Position numbers and translations under genes: made by a program. 33,465 nt of DNA from positions 1-33,465 of IMG/VR virus record IMGVR_UViG_3300015263_000958; one strand, given 5' to 3'. The notes beneath the pieces are model-generated. The model saw only the letters and a program-made list of their open reading frames with translations, was not told where the DNA came from and made no database searches. This DNA comes from a virus. Within the stretch, counting starts at the first letter, position 1. Every line of letters begins with the position of its first letter. This document shows, in pieces, positions 8,072 to 15,152 of this stretch.

Positions 8072-9627
8072 TAGTTCAGCACCTCCACCAGGAGACTCTT
8101 GGCGCAAATGTCGTTCGCCGAGGCGATGCCGTTCTGGCCGGTGATCTTAATGGTCATCGTCGCGGCCGTGTTTTGCGTCCCCGCAAGACGAGAGCCGCGG
8201 ACGTTGCCATTGCTGGCCGTGGAGGCGAGGCCCATGCTCTCCTCGGTTGACGCACCAGTCCTGATTGCCGTGTAGGTCGAGAACACGTCGGTGTTGTTGA
8301 AGGCGGTCGCGCCAGTGTCTGTGGCCGCCTGCGTACCAAGGTACAGGCGAATGGTCTTGTTGTTCGCGTTCGCAGCGGTCGTGGCGATGGCGGTGACCCG
8401 AATCGCCTTGCCGTTCGCGGACAAGGTGTCGGCGGGGAGGGTGTAGGAGAACAGGTCCGTCTCGGTGGTGTTCGCGCCGGTGCAAACGCTCCCGGTCTGG
8501 ACGTTGATGACGCCCTCGAGTTTGTTCGTTCCGCTGCCCGTGCCGGAAGTTTGAATCTGGTCGGTTCCAAGGGTGCCGAGCGCGATCGTCCGGTCTGCGC
8601 TCAGATCGCCGCCGCCCGTGATTGGTGCGGTGGTATTGATCGTGCGCCCCGTGCCGACAACAGACGCGGAGGCGGGCGACTGCGACAGGGTCACCTCGGT
8701 GCGCGTGCTCCCGCCGTTGTCCGCGGCGGTCAGTGCCGCGCCGATGAAGTTCAGCGTGTCGCGCTGCGTGAGGGGCGCGCCGCCCTCCTCCTCGATCGCG
8801 TGTCCCTGCGGGACGCAAGACTCCGCCGCGCCCGCGGCGTCGACCCCGCCGGCCGCGTTGCCGGCCGCGCAGTTCGCGCCGTTGGCGGTCAGGGCCGCGG
8901 CCGTGCCGGTGGTGTTCGCGGCGATCGTGGCCGGGAGGTCCGCGGAGACAATCGCCTGACAGGTCAGGTTCCCGTTGGCGCCGATCACCTTCGCGTACTG
9001 CTGCGGGGGGCCCGCGGCACAGTCAGTGGGATCCGCAGCCAGCGCGGTAGACGTCGCGGCGTTGCCCGTGGTGTCGGCCGCGTTGTTGGGGATGTCGGCG
9101 CTCACCAGGCCGCGGAATGCCGGGGCGGCGGCGGGGGCGGTGGCGGGGCCAGCCAGGACCGTGTTCTCGGTCTGGATCGGGAACGACGGATAGGTGCCAG
9201 CCTCCAGCGGCGAGAAGACGCCGAGGTAGCTGTCGGTGGTGAAGATGATCGGGCCCGTGTTCTGATTGACCTTGACGACCAGGGTGTGGGACGCGATCGA
9301 CAGACTGGCGAGCGTCAGCGGGAACTGGATCGTGTGGTTCCCCGCGCTGATCTCGACAAGCTGCGTGTACGTGGTCGTGCCGTCGAGCACGATCTTCATG
9401 GTGAGTTGCGCGTCGCGGGTCGACGTATTGTTCGCCACGAGCGTCAACAGAACGAACCGCGAGTTGTCGGAGGTGCCCGTCACCACGGTCGTGGTGTCGA
9501 GGTCGGACAGTTGCACGTCAGTTGCGTTGACCTGATTCGAGTATGACGAGAGAAGGTTCACCTGCCCCGCGAGCGCCGTGGTGACGAACGCGAGCAGCAA
9601 ACCGAAAGTGGCGAGGATCTTCTTCAC
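8071..9627 (-). CDS. Exported fibre-like protein with Sec signal peptide
   Basis: The 518-residue product begins with a clear Sec signal peptide (MKKILATFGLLLAFVTTALA then GQ), with a probable signal peptidase I site after residue 20. The mature part is Thr/Ala/Asn-rich. Residues about 260-360 contain ITGGGDLSADRTIAL, a repeat element typical of tail fibres. The C-terminal 120 residues (YTLPADTLSANGKAIRV) resemble a beta domain found in phage and metagenomic surface proteins. GTG 9627 is preceded by AAGGAGATCACA. A secreted fibre-like protein is unexpected, because virion proteins normally assemble in the cytoplasm. It may be a surface adhesin, or the signal may have another role. Coding status is certain; function is inferred. 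Confidence 0.8.
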   Translation of the reverse strand: MKKILATFGLLLAFVTTALAGQVNLLSSYSNQVNATDVQLSDLDTTTVVTGTSDNSRFVLLTLVANNTSTRDAQLTMKIVLDGTTTYTQLVEISAGNHTIQFPLTLASLSIASHTLVVKVNQNTGPIIFTTDSYLGVFSPLEAGTYPSFPIQTENTVLAGPATAPAAAPAFRGLVSADIPNNAADTTGNAATSTALAADPTDCAAGPPQQYAKVIGANGNLTCQAIVSADLPATIAANTTGTAAALTANGANCAAGNAAGGVDAAGAAESCVPQGHAIEEEGGAPLTQRDTLNFIGAALTAADNGGSTRTEVTLSQSPASASVVGTGRTINTTAPITGGGDLSADRTIALGTLGTDQIQTSGTGSGTNKLEGVINVQTGSVCTGANTTETDLFSYTLPADTLSANGKAIRVTAIATTAANANNKTIRLYLGTQAATDTGATAFNNTDVFSTYTAIRTGASTEESMGLASTASNGNVRGSRLAGTQNTAATMTIKITGQNGIASANDICAKSLLVEVLN

Positions 9628-9637
9628 TGTGATCTCC

Positions 9638-9871
9638 TTACTGGTGAATCAACCTACCCAACCATCCGAGGAACACCCCGAGGACGCCTACGGCTCCGAC
9701 CACCACCGCGCGCCAGGTCTCGAGGTTCCTGATTCGCTTGTCGAGGCCGGCGACGACACCGTGCTCACCGTCGTCGTACTCGCCAAACAGGCGGCGCTTG
9801 AGGTCGTCGAGGCTTTCCTGAATCGTCTCGAGTGTGGCGGCGCGCTTCCCGTCAAGATATTCGTCTCCCAT
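9638..9871 (-). CDS. XhlA-like holin-associated membrane protein
   Basis: The 77-residue protein has an N-terminal amphipathic coiled coil (about residues 12-52, TLETIQESLDDLKRRLFGE and LDKRIRNLETW). One transmembrane helix follows near the C-terminus (about 53-73, VVVGAVGVLGVFLGWLG), and the protein ends in RLIHQ. This is the topology of XhlA-type haemolysin/holin partners and of some small spanin-like lysis proteins. The start is ATG 9871 with AGGGG nine bases upstream. It lies about 1.3 kb downstream of the transglycosylase gene with only exported proteins between, which supports a lysis role. An alternative is a generic membrane-anchored coiled-coil protein. Confidence 0.6.
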   Translation of the reverse strand: MGDEYLDGKRAATLETIQESLDDLKRRLFGEYDDGEHGVVAGLDKRIRNLETWRAVVVGAVGVLGVFLGWLGRLIHQ

Positions 9872-9880
9872 GGGACACCC

Positions 9881-10864
9881 CTATCGAAGGTCGCCTCGCG
9901 GCACTTCCATGCCGAAGGGCACGAAACCGAGAAACACCCGCTGCGGGATCACCTCTCCGCGAAACAATCCCGTGAGGTATCCTCGGTTGACAACCTTCTC
10001 TAGGTAGCCAGGATTGCTATACCGAGGAACGTGAAACTCTACGCGCCAGGGCAGCACGTTGCCGCCCACACCCTTATTGAACAGGGTTGCGATTGTCGTT
10101 GGCGAAAGGGCATTAAGACCCCAAATGGAGCAGTCTTGTAGGCTCCCGCCAAGATAAATAGTACTTGCCTGCTCTAGGCGGGCTACCTCAAACCACTGTT
10201 GGCTACTGTTACGAGTACCGTTCGTGGCGCTGTCGCTGCCATCGTTAACGCCATCGAGATAGACCGTGCTGGTGGGGGTTGCCGATTGCCAGGTAGCGGC
10301 AATGAAGTGCCAGGTGCCGCGCGTCAGGACGGTCGCGCCCGTTGCTATTTGATAGACGGCTCCGGCTGTGTTGTAGACAACAAAGACTACAACATCGGAA
10401 TTGTTCCACGCAAGAAACCATATCTTATCCGTATCCGCGCCGGTGAGCGCCTTAAGAACAGCCATCGAGGCGCCGGTGGTCCCCCCCCCGGAAACGGGAC
10501 GATTTACCCAACACGCGAATGTTCTATCTCCACCAAGATCCCCCGGGCCAGTGCCGGTGTCGTTTCTGTTGACGTTCGCGTACTGAGTGGTTCCGTTGAA
10601 AATGATGGAGGTCTTGTGGGCCGGGTTGGCGCCAGGCGAGCCAAACGTCGGAGAGTTGACCGCGGTCAAATTATAGGGCGATCCAGATGAACCGCTGTTC
10701 GCGATGGTTGGGCCAGATGATTCCGACATGGCCCAATGGACGTTCGGCCCGGGGGTCATTTCGGAGAGCAGGTAGTGGTTGTAATCTCCCGAAAGTCCGC
10801 CACCCCAATCAGCGAACGCCTGGGTGGTGAAGAGTAGAAGCAACGCTGCGAGGAGGCGCTTCAT
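9881..10864 (-). CDS. Secreted LamG/concanavalin A-like lectin protein
   Basis: The 327-residue protein starts at ATG 10864 with a signal peptide (MKRLLAALLLLFTTQAFA then DWG). The body is a LamG-like lectin fold: SIIFNGTTQYANV, GGDRTFACWVN, GTWHFIAATWQ and STVYLDGV are the recurring strand signatures of that family, at about residues 75-270. The frame is open upstream of this ATG, but the signal peptide and an ATGA overlap with the preceding gene fix the start. It has no visible catalytic residues. It is likely a carbohydrate-binding exported protein. Together with the two flanking signal-peptide proteins it forms an unusual export block inside the late operon. Confidence 0.8.
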   Translation of the reverse strand: MKRLLAALLLLFTTQAFADWGGGLSGDYNHYLLSEMTPGPNVHWAMSESSGPTIANSGSSGSPYNLTAVNSPTFGSPGANPAHKTSIIFNGTTQYANVNRNDTGTGPGDLGGDRTFACWVNRPVSGGGTTGASMAVLKALTGADTDKIWFLAWNNSDVVVFVVYNTAGAVYQIATGATVLTRGTWHFIAATWQSATPTSTVYLDGVNDGSDSATNGTRNSSQQWFEVARLEQASTIYLGGSLQDCSIWGLNALSPTTIATLFNKGVGGNVLPWRVEFHVPRYSNPGYLEKVVNRGYLTGLFRGEVIPQRVFLGFVPFGMEVPRGDLR

Positions 10865-11217
10865 TGGTTGCTGTACTCGATGTAGCTGACGGTGACCGTG
10901 GAGCCCGTCGCGCGGCACCAGATCGACGTCTGGGCGCTGGGCTCGCCGCTTTGGGCCTTCGAGTCGATGCAGAGCCAGTTACCGGGCGAGAGCTTTTTGC
11001 CGGTCGTCGAGGACGCGGTAGAGTCACCACAGTACACAGGGTTGGTGACGTCGTCGTTCGAGAGGCAGATCGAGTACCGTCCCGGGTCCGCGTCGCCGAT
11101 CTCGATGGCCGCGGCCGTGGTGACGCTCACCTGGCCGCTGCGCCGGAGGGTGCCGGCGTAGGCCAGGCTCGTGAGGAGGAGCGCGGCGGCGAATGCAACT
11201 GCGTAACGATTCTTCAT
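10861..11217 (-). CDS. Small exported beta protein
   Basis: The 118-residue protein has a signal peptide (MKNRYAVAFAAALLLTSLAYA) and starts at ATG 11217, overlapping the transglycosylase stop as ATGA. AAGGA lies ten bases upstream. The mature part contains VSVTTAAAIEIGDADPGRYS, ICLSNDD, VYCGDST and LSPGNWLCI. This pattern is familiar from small beta-sandwich phage decoration or head-fibre proteins, there without signal peptides. Four Cys residues could form disulfides in the periplasm, consistent with export. The frame is open upstream, but the signal and overlap favour this start. Function unknown. Confidence 0.75.
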   Translation of the reverse strand: MKNRYAVAFAAALLLTSLAYAGTLRRSGQVSVTTAAAIEIGDADPGRYSICLSNDDVTNPVYCGDSTASSTTGKKLSPGNWLCIDSKAQSGEPSAQTSIWCRATGSTVTVSYIEYSNQ

Positions 11218-11660
11218 GGGGTCAGTCCTTCCTTGATGTAGTCCTTGGTGCAGAGCACCTGGCGGATGTAGGCGTAGGTCTCGCGCGGGATGTAGTTCTC
11301 CCAATGAACCCCGTCGCGATCGAAGCAGTCCATGACGTGACGAAGCCCCCAGTTGTAGGAGGCCAGGGTGCGGCGCGTGTTGTGACCCGTCTTGACGTCG
11401 AGGAACGCCATGTAGTGCGCCTGCGCGATAATCGCGGTGCGCGGGTCGGTGGGGAGGGAACCTTTCGGGGCCCAGCCCATCATCTTGGCCCACTCCCACG
11501 TCTGGGGCATGAACTGCGCGATGCCGAGCGCGCCGCTCGGGCTCACCGCGTCCTCGTCAAACCGACTCTCGACCCAGCCCTGCGCCGCGAGCAGCGGCCA
11601 ACGATCCCCGGTGAGGGTTCGGTACAGGTCTAGGATTCTCTGTCGGTCTGCGGCGGTCAT
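11214..11660 (-). CDS. Lytic transglycosylase (SLT domain), lysis or virion muralysin
   Basis: The 148-residue protein carries a complete single-domain goose-lysozyme/SLT fold signature. Catalytic Glu31 lies in QGWVESRFDEDAVS, followed by SGALGIAQFMPQTW and later ASYNWG. It would cleave the glycan strands of peptidoglycan. No signal peptide is visible, so it needs a holin or delivery in the virion. I chose ATG 11660; a GTG at 11678 would add six residues and neither has a strong Shine-Dalgarno. Its neighbours are exported proteins and the XhlA-like candidate, so it is probably the endolysin. A virion-associated role cannot be excluded. Confidence 0.85.
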   Translation of the reverse strand: MTAADRQRILDLYRTLTGDRWPLLAAQGWVESRFDEDAVSPSGALGIAQFMPQTWEWAKMMGWAPKGSLPTDPRTAIIAQAHYMAFLDVKTGHNTRRTLASYNWGLRHVMDCFDRDGVHWENYIPRETYAYIRQVLCTKDYIKEGLTP

Positions 11661-11693
11661 TGTCTCATCCGCCCGCACTCAGTCATGCGGGTC

Positions 11694-11960
11694 TTACTTG
11701 ACTCTGTTGAGCCTGGGGTTCGCCTTGCGGGCGGCGGCGCCGGCGCGGCGGGTGGAAGCTGCGAGGATGGCCCCGGCCCTCTCGCTCGAGCCCCCCTCGC
11801 GTGCGGCGATCTTGGCCTGGACTGCCTTGAAGCCTGGGTGCGCCTTCCTCACCGGCGGGTTGTCGTGCGAGCCGGGGGTTGTCGCGTGCCCGTGAACATT
11901 GTCCCCCATTGACTTAAGAGCCTGGTGGTAATGCTTGTGCAGTGAATGGGGGGACGTCAT
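11694..11960 (-). CDS. Small basic phage protein of unknown function
   Basis: The 88-residue protein has many His residues at its N-terminus and ends in a basic segment. The core HPGFKAVQAKIA, AGAILAASTRRA and KANPRLNRVK is a recurrent small-protein pattern in phage genomes, often near capsid genes, with no established function. ATG 11960 has GGAG nine bases upstream. The product is highly positively charged and could bind nucleic acid or pack inside the head; this is inference only. It is separated from the transglycosylase start by 33 bases. Confidence 0.75.
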   Translation of the reverse strand: MTSPHSLHKHYHQALKSMGDNVHGHATTPGSHDNPPVRKAHPGFKAVQAKIAAREGGSSERAGAILAASTRRAGAAARKANPRLNRVK

Positions 11961-11962
11961 TC

Positions 11963-12520
11963 CTACTCCATCAGCGGGCGCGCGGAGAACTGGTGCCGGT
12001 GCATGTCGTACGTGAACGTCTCCGGGTTGCCGGTCTCCGGGTTCACCACGCGCGTGGTGCCCTGCACGCGGGCTTCGTTCAGAATGTCGTAGACGAACTT
12101 GGGAACCCGCTGCGGCACGCCACGCTTGAACCAGTACGTGTCGCCGTTGTGGACGACCGGCACGTCGAAGTTCTTGCTGGGCTCCTCGTGGGTGTGGATC
12201 ATCACCTCGAAGGGATGGTCGGGCTTCAACTTGCTGTAGTCCCCGAAGACCCCCTCCATCTTGGCCTGCAGGAGGAGCGCGGCGCCCTGCGCCTTCTCGA
12301 GTTCGGTGCGGAGGCGTTCGATCTCAAGATCCTTCGCGTGATCGGACGCGGAACTCTCCCGGTCCTTCGCGTCCGCAACCTTCGCCTCGAGTTCGGCGTC
12401 GGCGACGGGATCCTCGGTGTCGGGCGTCCAGGTGTTCTTGGGCGGCTCGAGCGGGGGAATGTTGTCGACCGCCTCGGCGAGGCGGGTCATCTCCTGTGCG
12501 TGGGTGCGCTTCCTGGGCAT
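11963..12520 (-). CDS. Hypothetical protein of the capsid-tail region
   Basis: The 185-residue product has a disordered, Pro-rich start, then an acidic coiled-coil segment (about residues 40-90). A compact C-terminal domain contains HPFEVMIHTHEE, GDTYWFKRGVPQRVPKFVYDIL and NPETGNPETFTYD. The C-terminal domain looks conserved in type (aromatic and Pro-rich, like a small virion adaptor), but I cannot name a family. ATG 12520 is preceded by AAGGAGGAGAGACA. It is the first gene after the hairpin at 12543-12576, so its expression may be set by that element. Confidence 0.75.
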   Translation of the reverse strand: MPRKRTHAQEMTRLAEAVDNIPPLEPPKNTWTPDTEDPVADAELEAKVADAKDRESSASDHAKDLEIERLRTELEKAQGAALLLQAKMEGVFGDYSKLKPDHPFEVMIHTHEEPSKNFDVPVVHNGDTYWFKRGVPQRVPKFVYDILNEARVQGTTRVVNPETGNPETFTYDMHRHQFSARPLME

Positions 12521-12542
12521 TGTCTCTCCTCCTTGAAACTGA

Positions 12543-12576
12543 AAGGGGCCGGCCGTTTTCGGTGGCTCGGCCCCTT
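12543..12576 (-). terminator. Hairpin after the capsid gene pair, weak terminator or attenuator
   Basis: AAGGGGCCG at 12543-12551 and CGGCCCCTT at 12568-12576 form a perfect 9-bp stem with a 16-base loop. On the leftward transcript the stem is followed by TTTCAGTTTC, an interrupted U-tract. T7 has its main late terminator right after its capsid gene. Here the hairpin follows the capsid and decoration genes and could lower transcription into the downstream genes. Leaky termination is inferred. Confidence 0.55.
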
Positions 12577-12599
12577 GGGTTACGATCGAACGATCAGAC

Positions 12600-13022
12600 C
12601 TAGATGTCGTCGCGGTAGGCCTTGATCAGGTTCTTGCCGCTGTTCACCTGGGCCGCGGCCTTGATGAGCAGGCCCGGGCCGGTGACCTTGCCGCTGGTCA
12701 GTGCGGCGCCCGTGCGGTCGACGTAGGACGTGGTGCCGTCCGCGGTGCTTCCGCCCGCGTGCTTGTCGACGAGCGCGGCGACCTTCGCCTGGCTGGAGTT
12801 GCCCGTGGTGGCGTTGTCGACCACGTTTTGCTGCTTGAGCGCGACGGCGGCCGTCCAGTTGGTCAACTTGGACTCGTTGAACCACCGGAGCACCCACGGC
12901 GACGGCGTCGAGCCGTCGATGTCGATGACGATCTCCGCGGAAACCGGCACGAAGCCGAGAACCACGTAGCAGTCGGCGGCGGTGGCCTTGCTGGTGAACT
13001 GTGCGTGTGCAACGTCTCTCAT
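12600..13022 (-). CDS. Head decoration protein candidate
   Basis: The 140-residue product lies directly downstream of the major capsid gene, bounded by two strong hairpins. Its middle contains SAEIVIDIDGSTPSPWVLRWFNESK, of which the strand-rich part VIDIDG is typical of small capsid-associated beta domains. The second half is Ala/Gly/Thr-rich. No signal peptide, membrane segment or catalytic motif is seen. ATG 13022 has AAGGAGAAGGACA upstream. Position and size fit a capsid decoration or cement protein. The alternative is a minor head protein of unrelated role. Confidence 0.65.
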   Translation of the reverse strand: MRDVAHAQFTSKATAADCYVVLGFVPVSAEIVIDIDGSTPSPWVLRWFNESKLTNWTAAVALKQQNVVDNATTGNSSQAKVAALVDKHAGGSTADGTTSYVDRTGAALTSGKVTGPGLLIKAAAQVNSGKNLIKAYRDDI

Positions 13023-13047
13023 TGTCCTTCTCCTTGGGTGGGCCTTG

Positions 13048-13067
13048 GGGGCTCCGGGTGGAGCCCC
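13048..13067 (-). other. Strong hairpin between capsid and decoration genes
   Basis: GGGGCTCC at 13048-13055 and GGAGCCCC at 13060-13067 form a perfect 8-bp GC stem closed by a 4-base loop, 27 bases downstream of the capsid stop. There is no U-tract on either strand, so it is more likely an mRNA 3'-end protector or processing site than a terminator. It may set the capsid/decoration expression ratio; this is inferred. Confidence 0.6.
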
Positions 13068-13093
13068 TGTGCCTTAGCCAGTTGTCGTCAGGC

Positions 13094-14110
13094 TTACGCC
13101 GTGTTCCCGACCGCGCACTCGATGCGGGTCATGAAGTTGTCGTTGAGGATCAGTTCGGTCCCCGTCCGCTTCCAGCCGATGGTTCCGACCTGATTCAGGG
13201 GGTCTGCCGGGCCCGCGGTGCCGCGGGGGTGGATGATGTTCTCCAGCGACATATTGTCGAGGGGAACCGTCCCGACCGCCTCGCGCGCGAAGATGAGGAC
13301 CGTGTGGACGTCCGCGAGGCCGCCAGTGCTCTTGGCGTTCGAGGAGTCGAAGCTTCCGCCACCACCGGGGTAGTTCTTGGCCTGCGTGGACTCGATGAAG
13401 CGGATGTTCTTGTACGCACCGCGCTCCGCCTCGTGGACGGGGCCCTGGCTCGCGTACTTCGCGACGGGTTGCCACCCGCTCGACTCGAGTTTGTCGAGGT
13501 CGAAGATGACTTCCGGCGTGGTGATCGCCCACAGCCCAGGACGAACCGGGGCGGTGGAGACGCGATCCGAAGCCGAAATCATCTGGTTGAAGTACTTCGC
13601 GTTCTGTTGGCCGAAGTACCGGATGACCTGATCGAGCAACGCGGTGCTGATCTTCTGCGTTGCGCCCAGGATCGCGCCGCGGTTCGCGGCGTTGCCACCG
13701 TAGAACACCGAGGTACCGGCGGCGAACTTGTCGCGTTGGAGCGCGTCGAGGGTCTGGCCGGTCTGCTCCGCGAGGATTTGCGTCCCCTCACGCAGCACGT
13801 CGGACTCGACGATGGCCTGCACGAGGTCCGAGGCCGTGATGTAGTCGCCATACTGAGCGAGGACGGCGCTGATGTCGGTCTTCGACAGCGAGGAGCCGGT
13901 CGGGGTCACGCCCTCGGTGAGAGGCGTGGTCGCGAGGCTCAGTGCGTTGAAGCGCCGAAAGACGATCTGGTTACCCGATCGACCCTTCAACGGCTTCTTC
14001 TGGGACACCATGCCGTGCGCCAGGTAGGGCGTCGCGCGCATGAGCAGCCCGCGGTTGAACCAGCTGGTTACTGCCGGGGGTACGTTGCCAGTTCCGGTAA
14101 GAGCACCCAT
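13094..14110 (-). CDS. Major capsid protein, N4-gp56 family type
   Basis: The 338-residue product has the hallmark segment of the N4-gp56 capsid family, LTEGVTPTGSSLS followed by AVLAQYGDYITASDLV, at about residues 65-100. The E-rich helix after it (REGTQILAEQTGQTLDALQ) and the C-terminal beta region (GTIGWKRTGTELILND) agree with an HK97-like fold. The length is normal for the family, and no N-terminal delta domain is evident. A separate scaffold gene lies immediately upstream. ATG 14110 has AAGGAGACAGAC upstream. Hairpins lie on both sides of the gene, so strong, separately tuned expression is likely. Confidence 0.92.
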   Translation of the reverse strand: MGALTGTGNVPPAVTSWFNRGLLMRATPYLAHGMVSQKKPLKGRSGNQIVFRRFNALSLATTPLTEGVTPTGSSLSKTDISAVLAQYGDYITASDLVQAIVESDVLREGTQILAEQTGQTLDALQRDKFAAGTSVFYGGNAANRGAILGATQKISTALLDQVIRYFGQQNAKYFNQMISASDRVSTAPVRPGLWAITTPEVIFDLDKLESSGWQPVAKYASQGPVHEAERGAYKNIRFIESTQAKNYPGGGGSFDSSNAKSTGGLADVHTVLIFAREAVGTVPLDNMSLENIIHPRGTAGPADPLNQVGTIGWKRTGTELILNDNFMTRIECAVGNTA

Positions 14111-14156
14111 GTCTGTCTCCTTGATCTCTCTCGACGCGGTATGCTCTCAACCGCCG

Positions 14157-14163
14157 TTCTATA
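14157..14163 (-). promoter_or_regulatory. Possible late minus-10 element before the capsid gene
   Basis: On the minus strand this reads TATAGAA, 47 bases upstream of the capsid start. The same heptamer occurs on the minus strand at 19951-19957 just before the small-terminase candidate, and in both places CGTT lies 15-16 bases upstream. Two occurrences ahead of two key late genes suggest a late promoter, but no recognisable minus-35 accompanies them. Confidence 0.3.
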
Positions 14164-14165
14164 CT

Positions 14166-14185
14166 CCACGTTATCAGAAACGTGG
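14166..14185. other. Hairpin between scaffold and capsid genes
   Basis: CCACGTT at 14166-14172 pairs perfectly with AACGTGG at 14179-14185 around a 6-base loop. On the plus strand it is followed by TTTTA, so it could act as an intrinsic terminator for antisense (rightward) transcription. On the minus strand it lies in the capsid leader and could protect or process that mRNA. Which role applies is not determinable from sequence. Confidence 0.5.
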
Positions 14186-14198
14186 TTTTAACGCAAGC

Positions 14199-15128
14199 CT
14201 AGTTCCCGTAGATCCGGCGCTCCCAGGCGCGGTACTCGTCGTCCGACATGCTGTTGATCGTGTCGACGTCGAGTTTCTTCGTCGGCGTCTTGCTGGGCCG
14301 CGTGACCTTGCCGCGCAGCTGGGCCGCGCCCTTCTTTGCGGCCTCGTCGATCTTCTTCACGATGTCCTCCTCTCCCTTGGCTCGGGCCTTCATGGAGTTG
14401 CGGATCTCGTTGAAGGTCTTCGCCGGATTTCCGCCAAACCGCTCGCTCATCTCGCGGATGAACGCGAACGTGTAGCGAGCAACCGCGGGGTCTTTGGACG
14501 CATCGAACATCCGACGCAGGTCAGGATTCGCGGCCTCCAGGTCGGCGACGTGGCGCGAGACCATGGAATCGTAGTCGTTGCCGTCGCCCATGTTCGTCAC
14601 CGACAACTCGCCGCGGGCGCGCTGCTCGGAGGCCACGCGAGCCGCGTCCAGCGCGACTTGCGCCTGGAACGCCTGCTCGTCGCGAGCGCGCTCCCAGCGC
14701 ATGTACTCGATCATGTCGTCGACGGTCTGGAGTTTGTCGCGCGGCTTGGGCGGCTGATCGGAGACCGCGGCCTTCGCGGGATCGCGGAGAGCACCCGACA
14801 GCTTCGCCTCCAGGTCGTTCGCTCGCCGCTCCGCGCGCTCGAGGCGGTCGAGCACCTCGCGCGGGATGGAAGAAGATGGGGAGGACTCCGCGGCCGAGCC
14901 CGCATCATCGCCCTCCCCGCTCGCGGGGGAGGAGGCCCGCGACTCGTCGCCTTCGCCTTCGCTGGCGTCGGCACCCTCGTCGGCGGCAGCTTCGCCGCCC
15001 TCGTCCGCTGACGGCTCGTCCTCGCCGAAGCCCATGTCGACTTCGTACGAAGCGTCCGCCGAAACGTCGTTACCGGATTCTACGTGCTCGCCCGGCTGGG
15101 CACGGTCTTCGCCTGCTTCGAGTGCCAT
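14199..15128 (-). CDS. Scaffolding protein
   Basis: The 309-residue protein has the composition expected of a capsid scaffold. Residues 1-85 are extremely acidic and disordered. Residues 90-110 form a coiled coil (REVLDRLERAERRANDLEAK). A helical middle follows, and the C-terminus is basic (about residues 245-275, KGAAQLRGKVTRPSKTPTKK). Scaffolds typically use such a basic helical C-terminus to contact capsid protein. It lies between portal and capsid genes, the canonical position. ATG 15128 has GGAGGAGATCAC upstream. No protease motif is seen, so the scaffold is probably released intact. Confidence 0.85.
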   Translation of the reverse strand: MALEAGEDRAQPGEHVESGNDVSADASYEVDMGFGEDEPSADEGGEAAADEGADASEGEGDESRASSPASGEGDDAGSAAESSPSSSIPREVLDRLERAERRANDLEAKLSGALRDPAKAAVSDQPPKPRDKLQTVDDMIEYMRWERARDEQAFQAQVALDAARVASEQRARGELSVTNMGDGNDYDSMVSRHVADLEAANPDLRRMFDASKDPAVARYTFAFIREMSERFGGNPAKTFNEIRNSMKARAKGEEDIVKKIDEAAKKGAAQLRGKVTRPSKTPTKKLDVDTINSMSDDEYRAWERRIYGN

Positions 15129-15152
15129 GTGATCTCCTCCTACGTTCTTGTA

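Noticed and set aside
48-9546. Long plus-strand open frames across the left half, some over 300 codons
   Set aside because: They are the complement of minus-strand genes that have Shine-Dalgarno sites, recognisable motifs and coupled stops; high GC leaves antisense frames open.
14166-14185. Capsid leader hairpin as a terminator for the leftward operon
   Set aside because: There is no U-tract on the minus strand; the T-run is on the plus-strand side.
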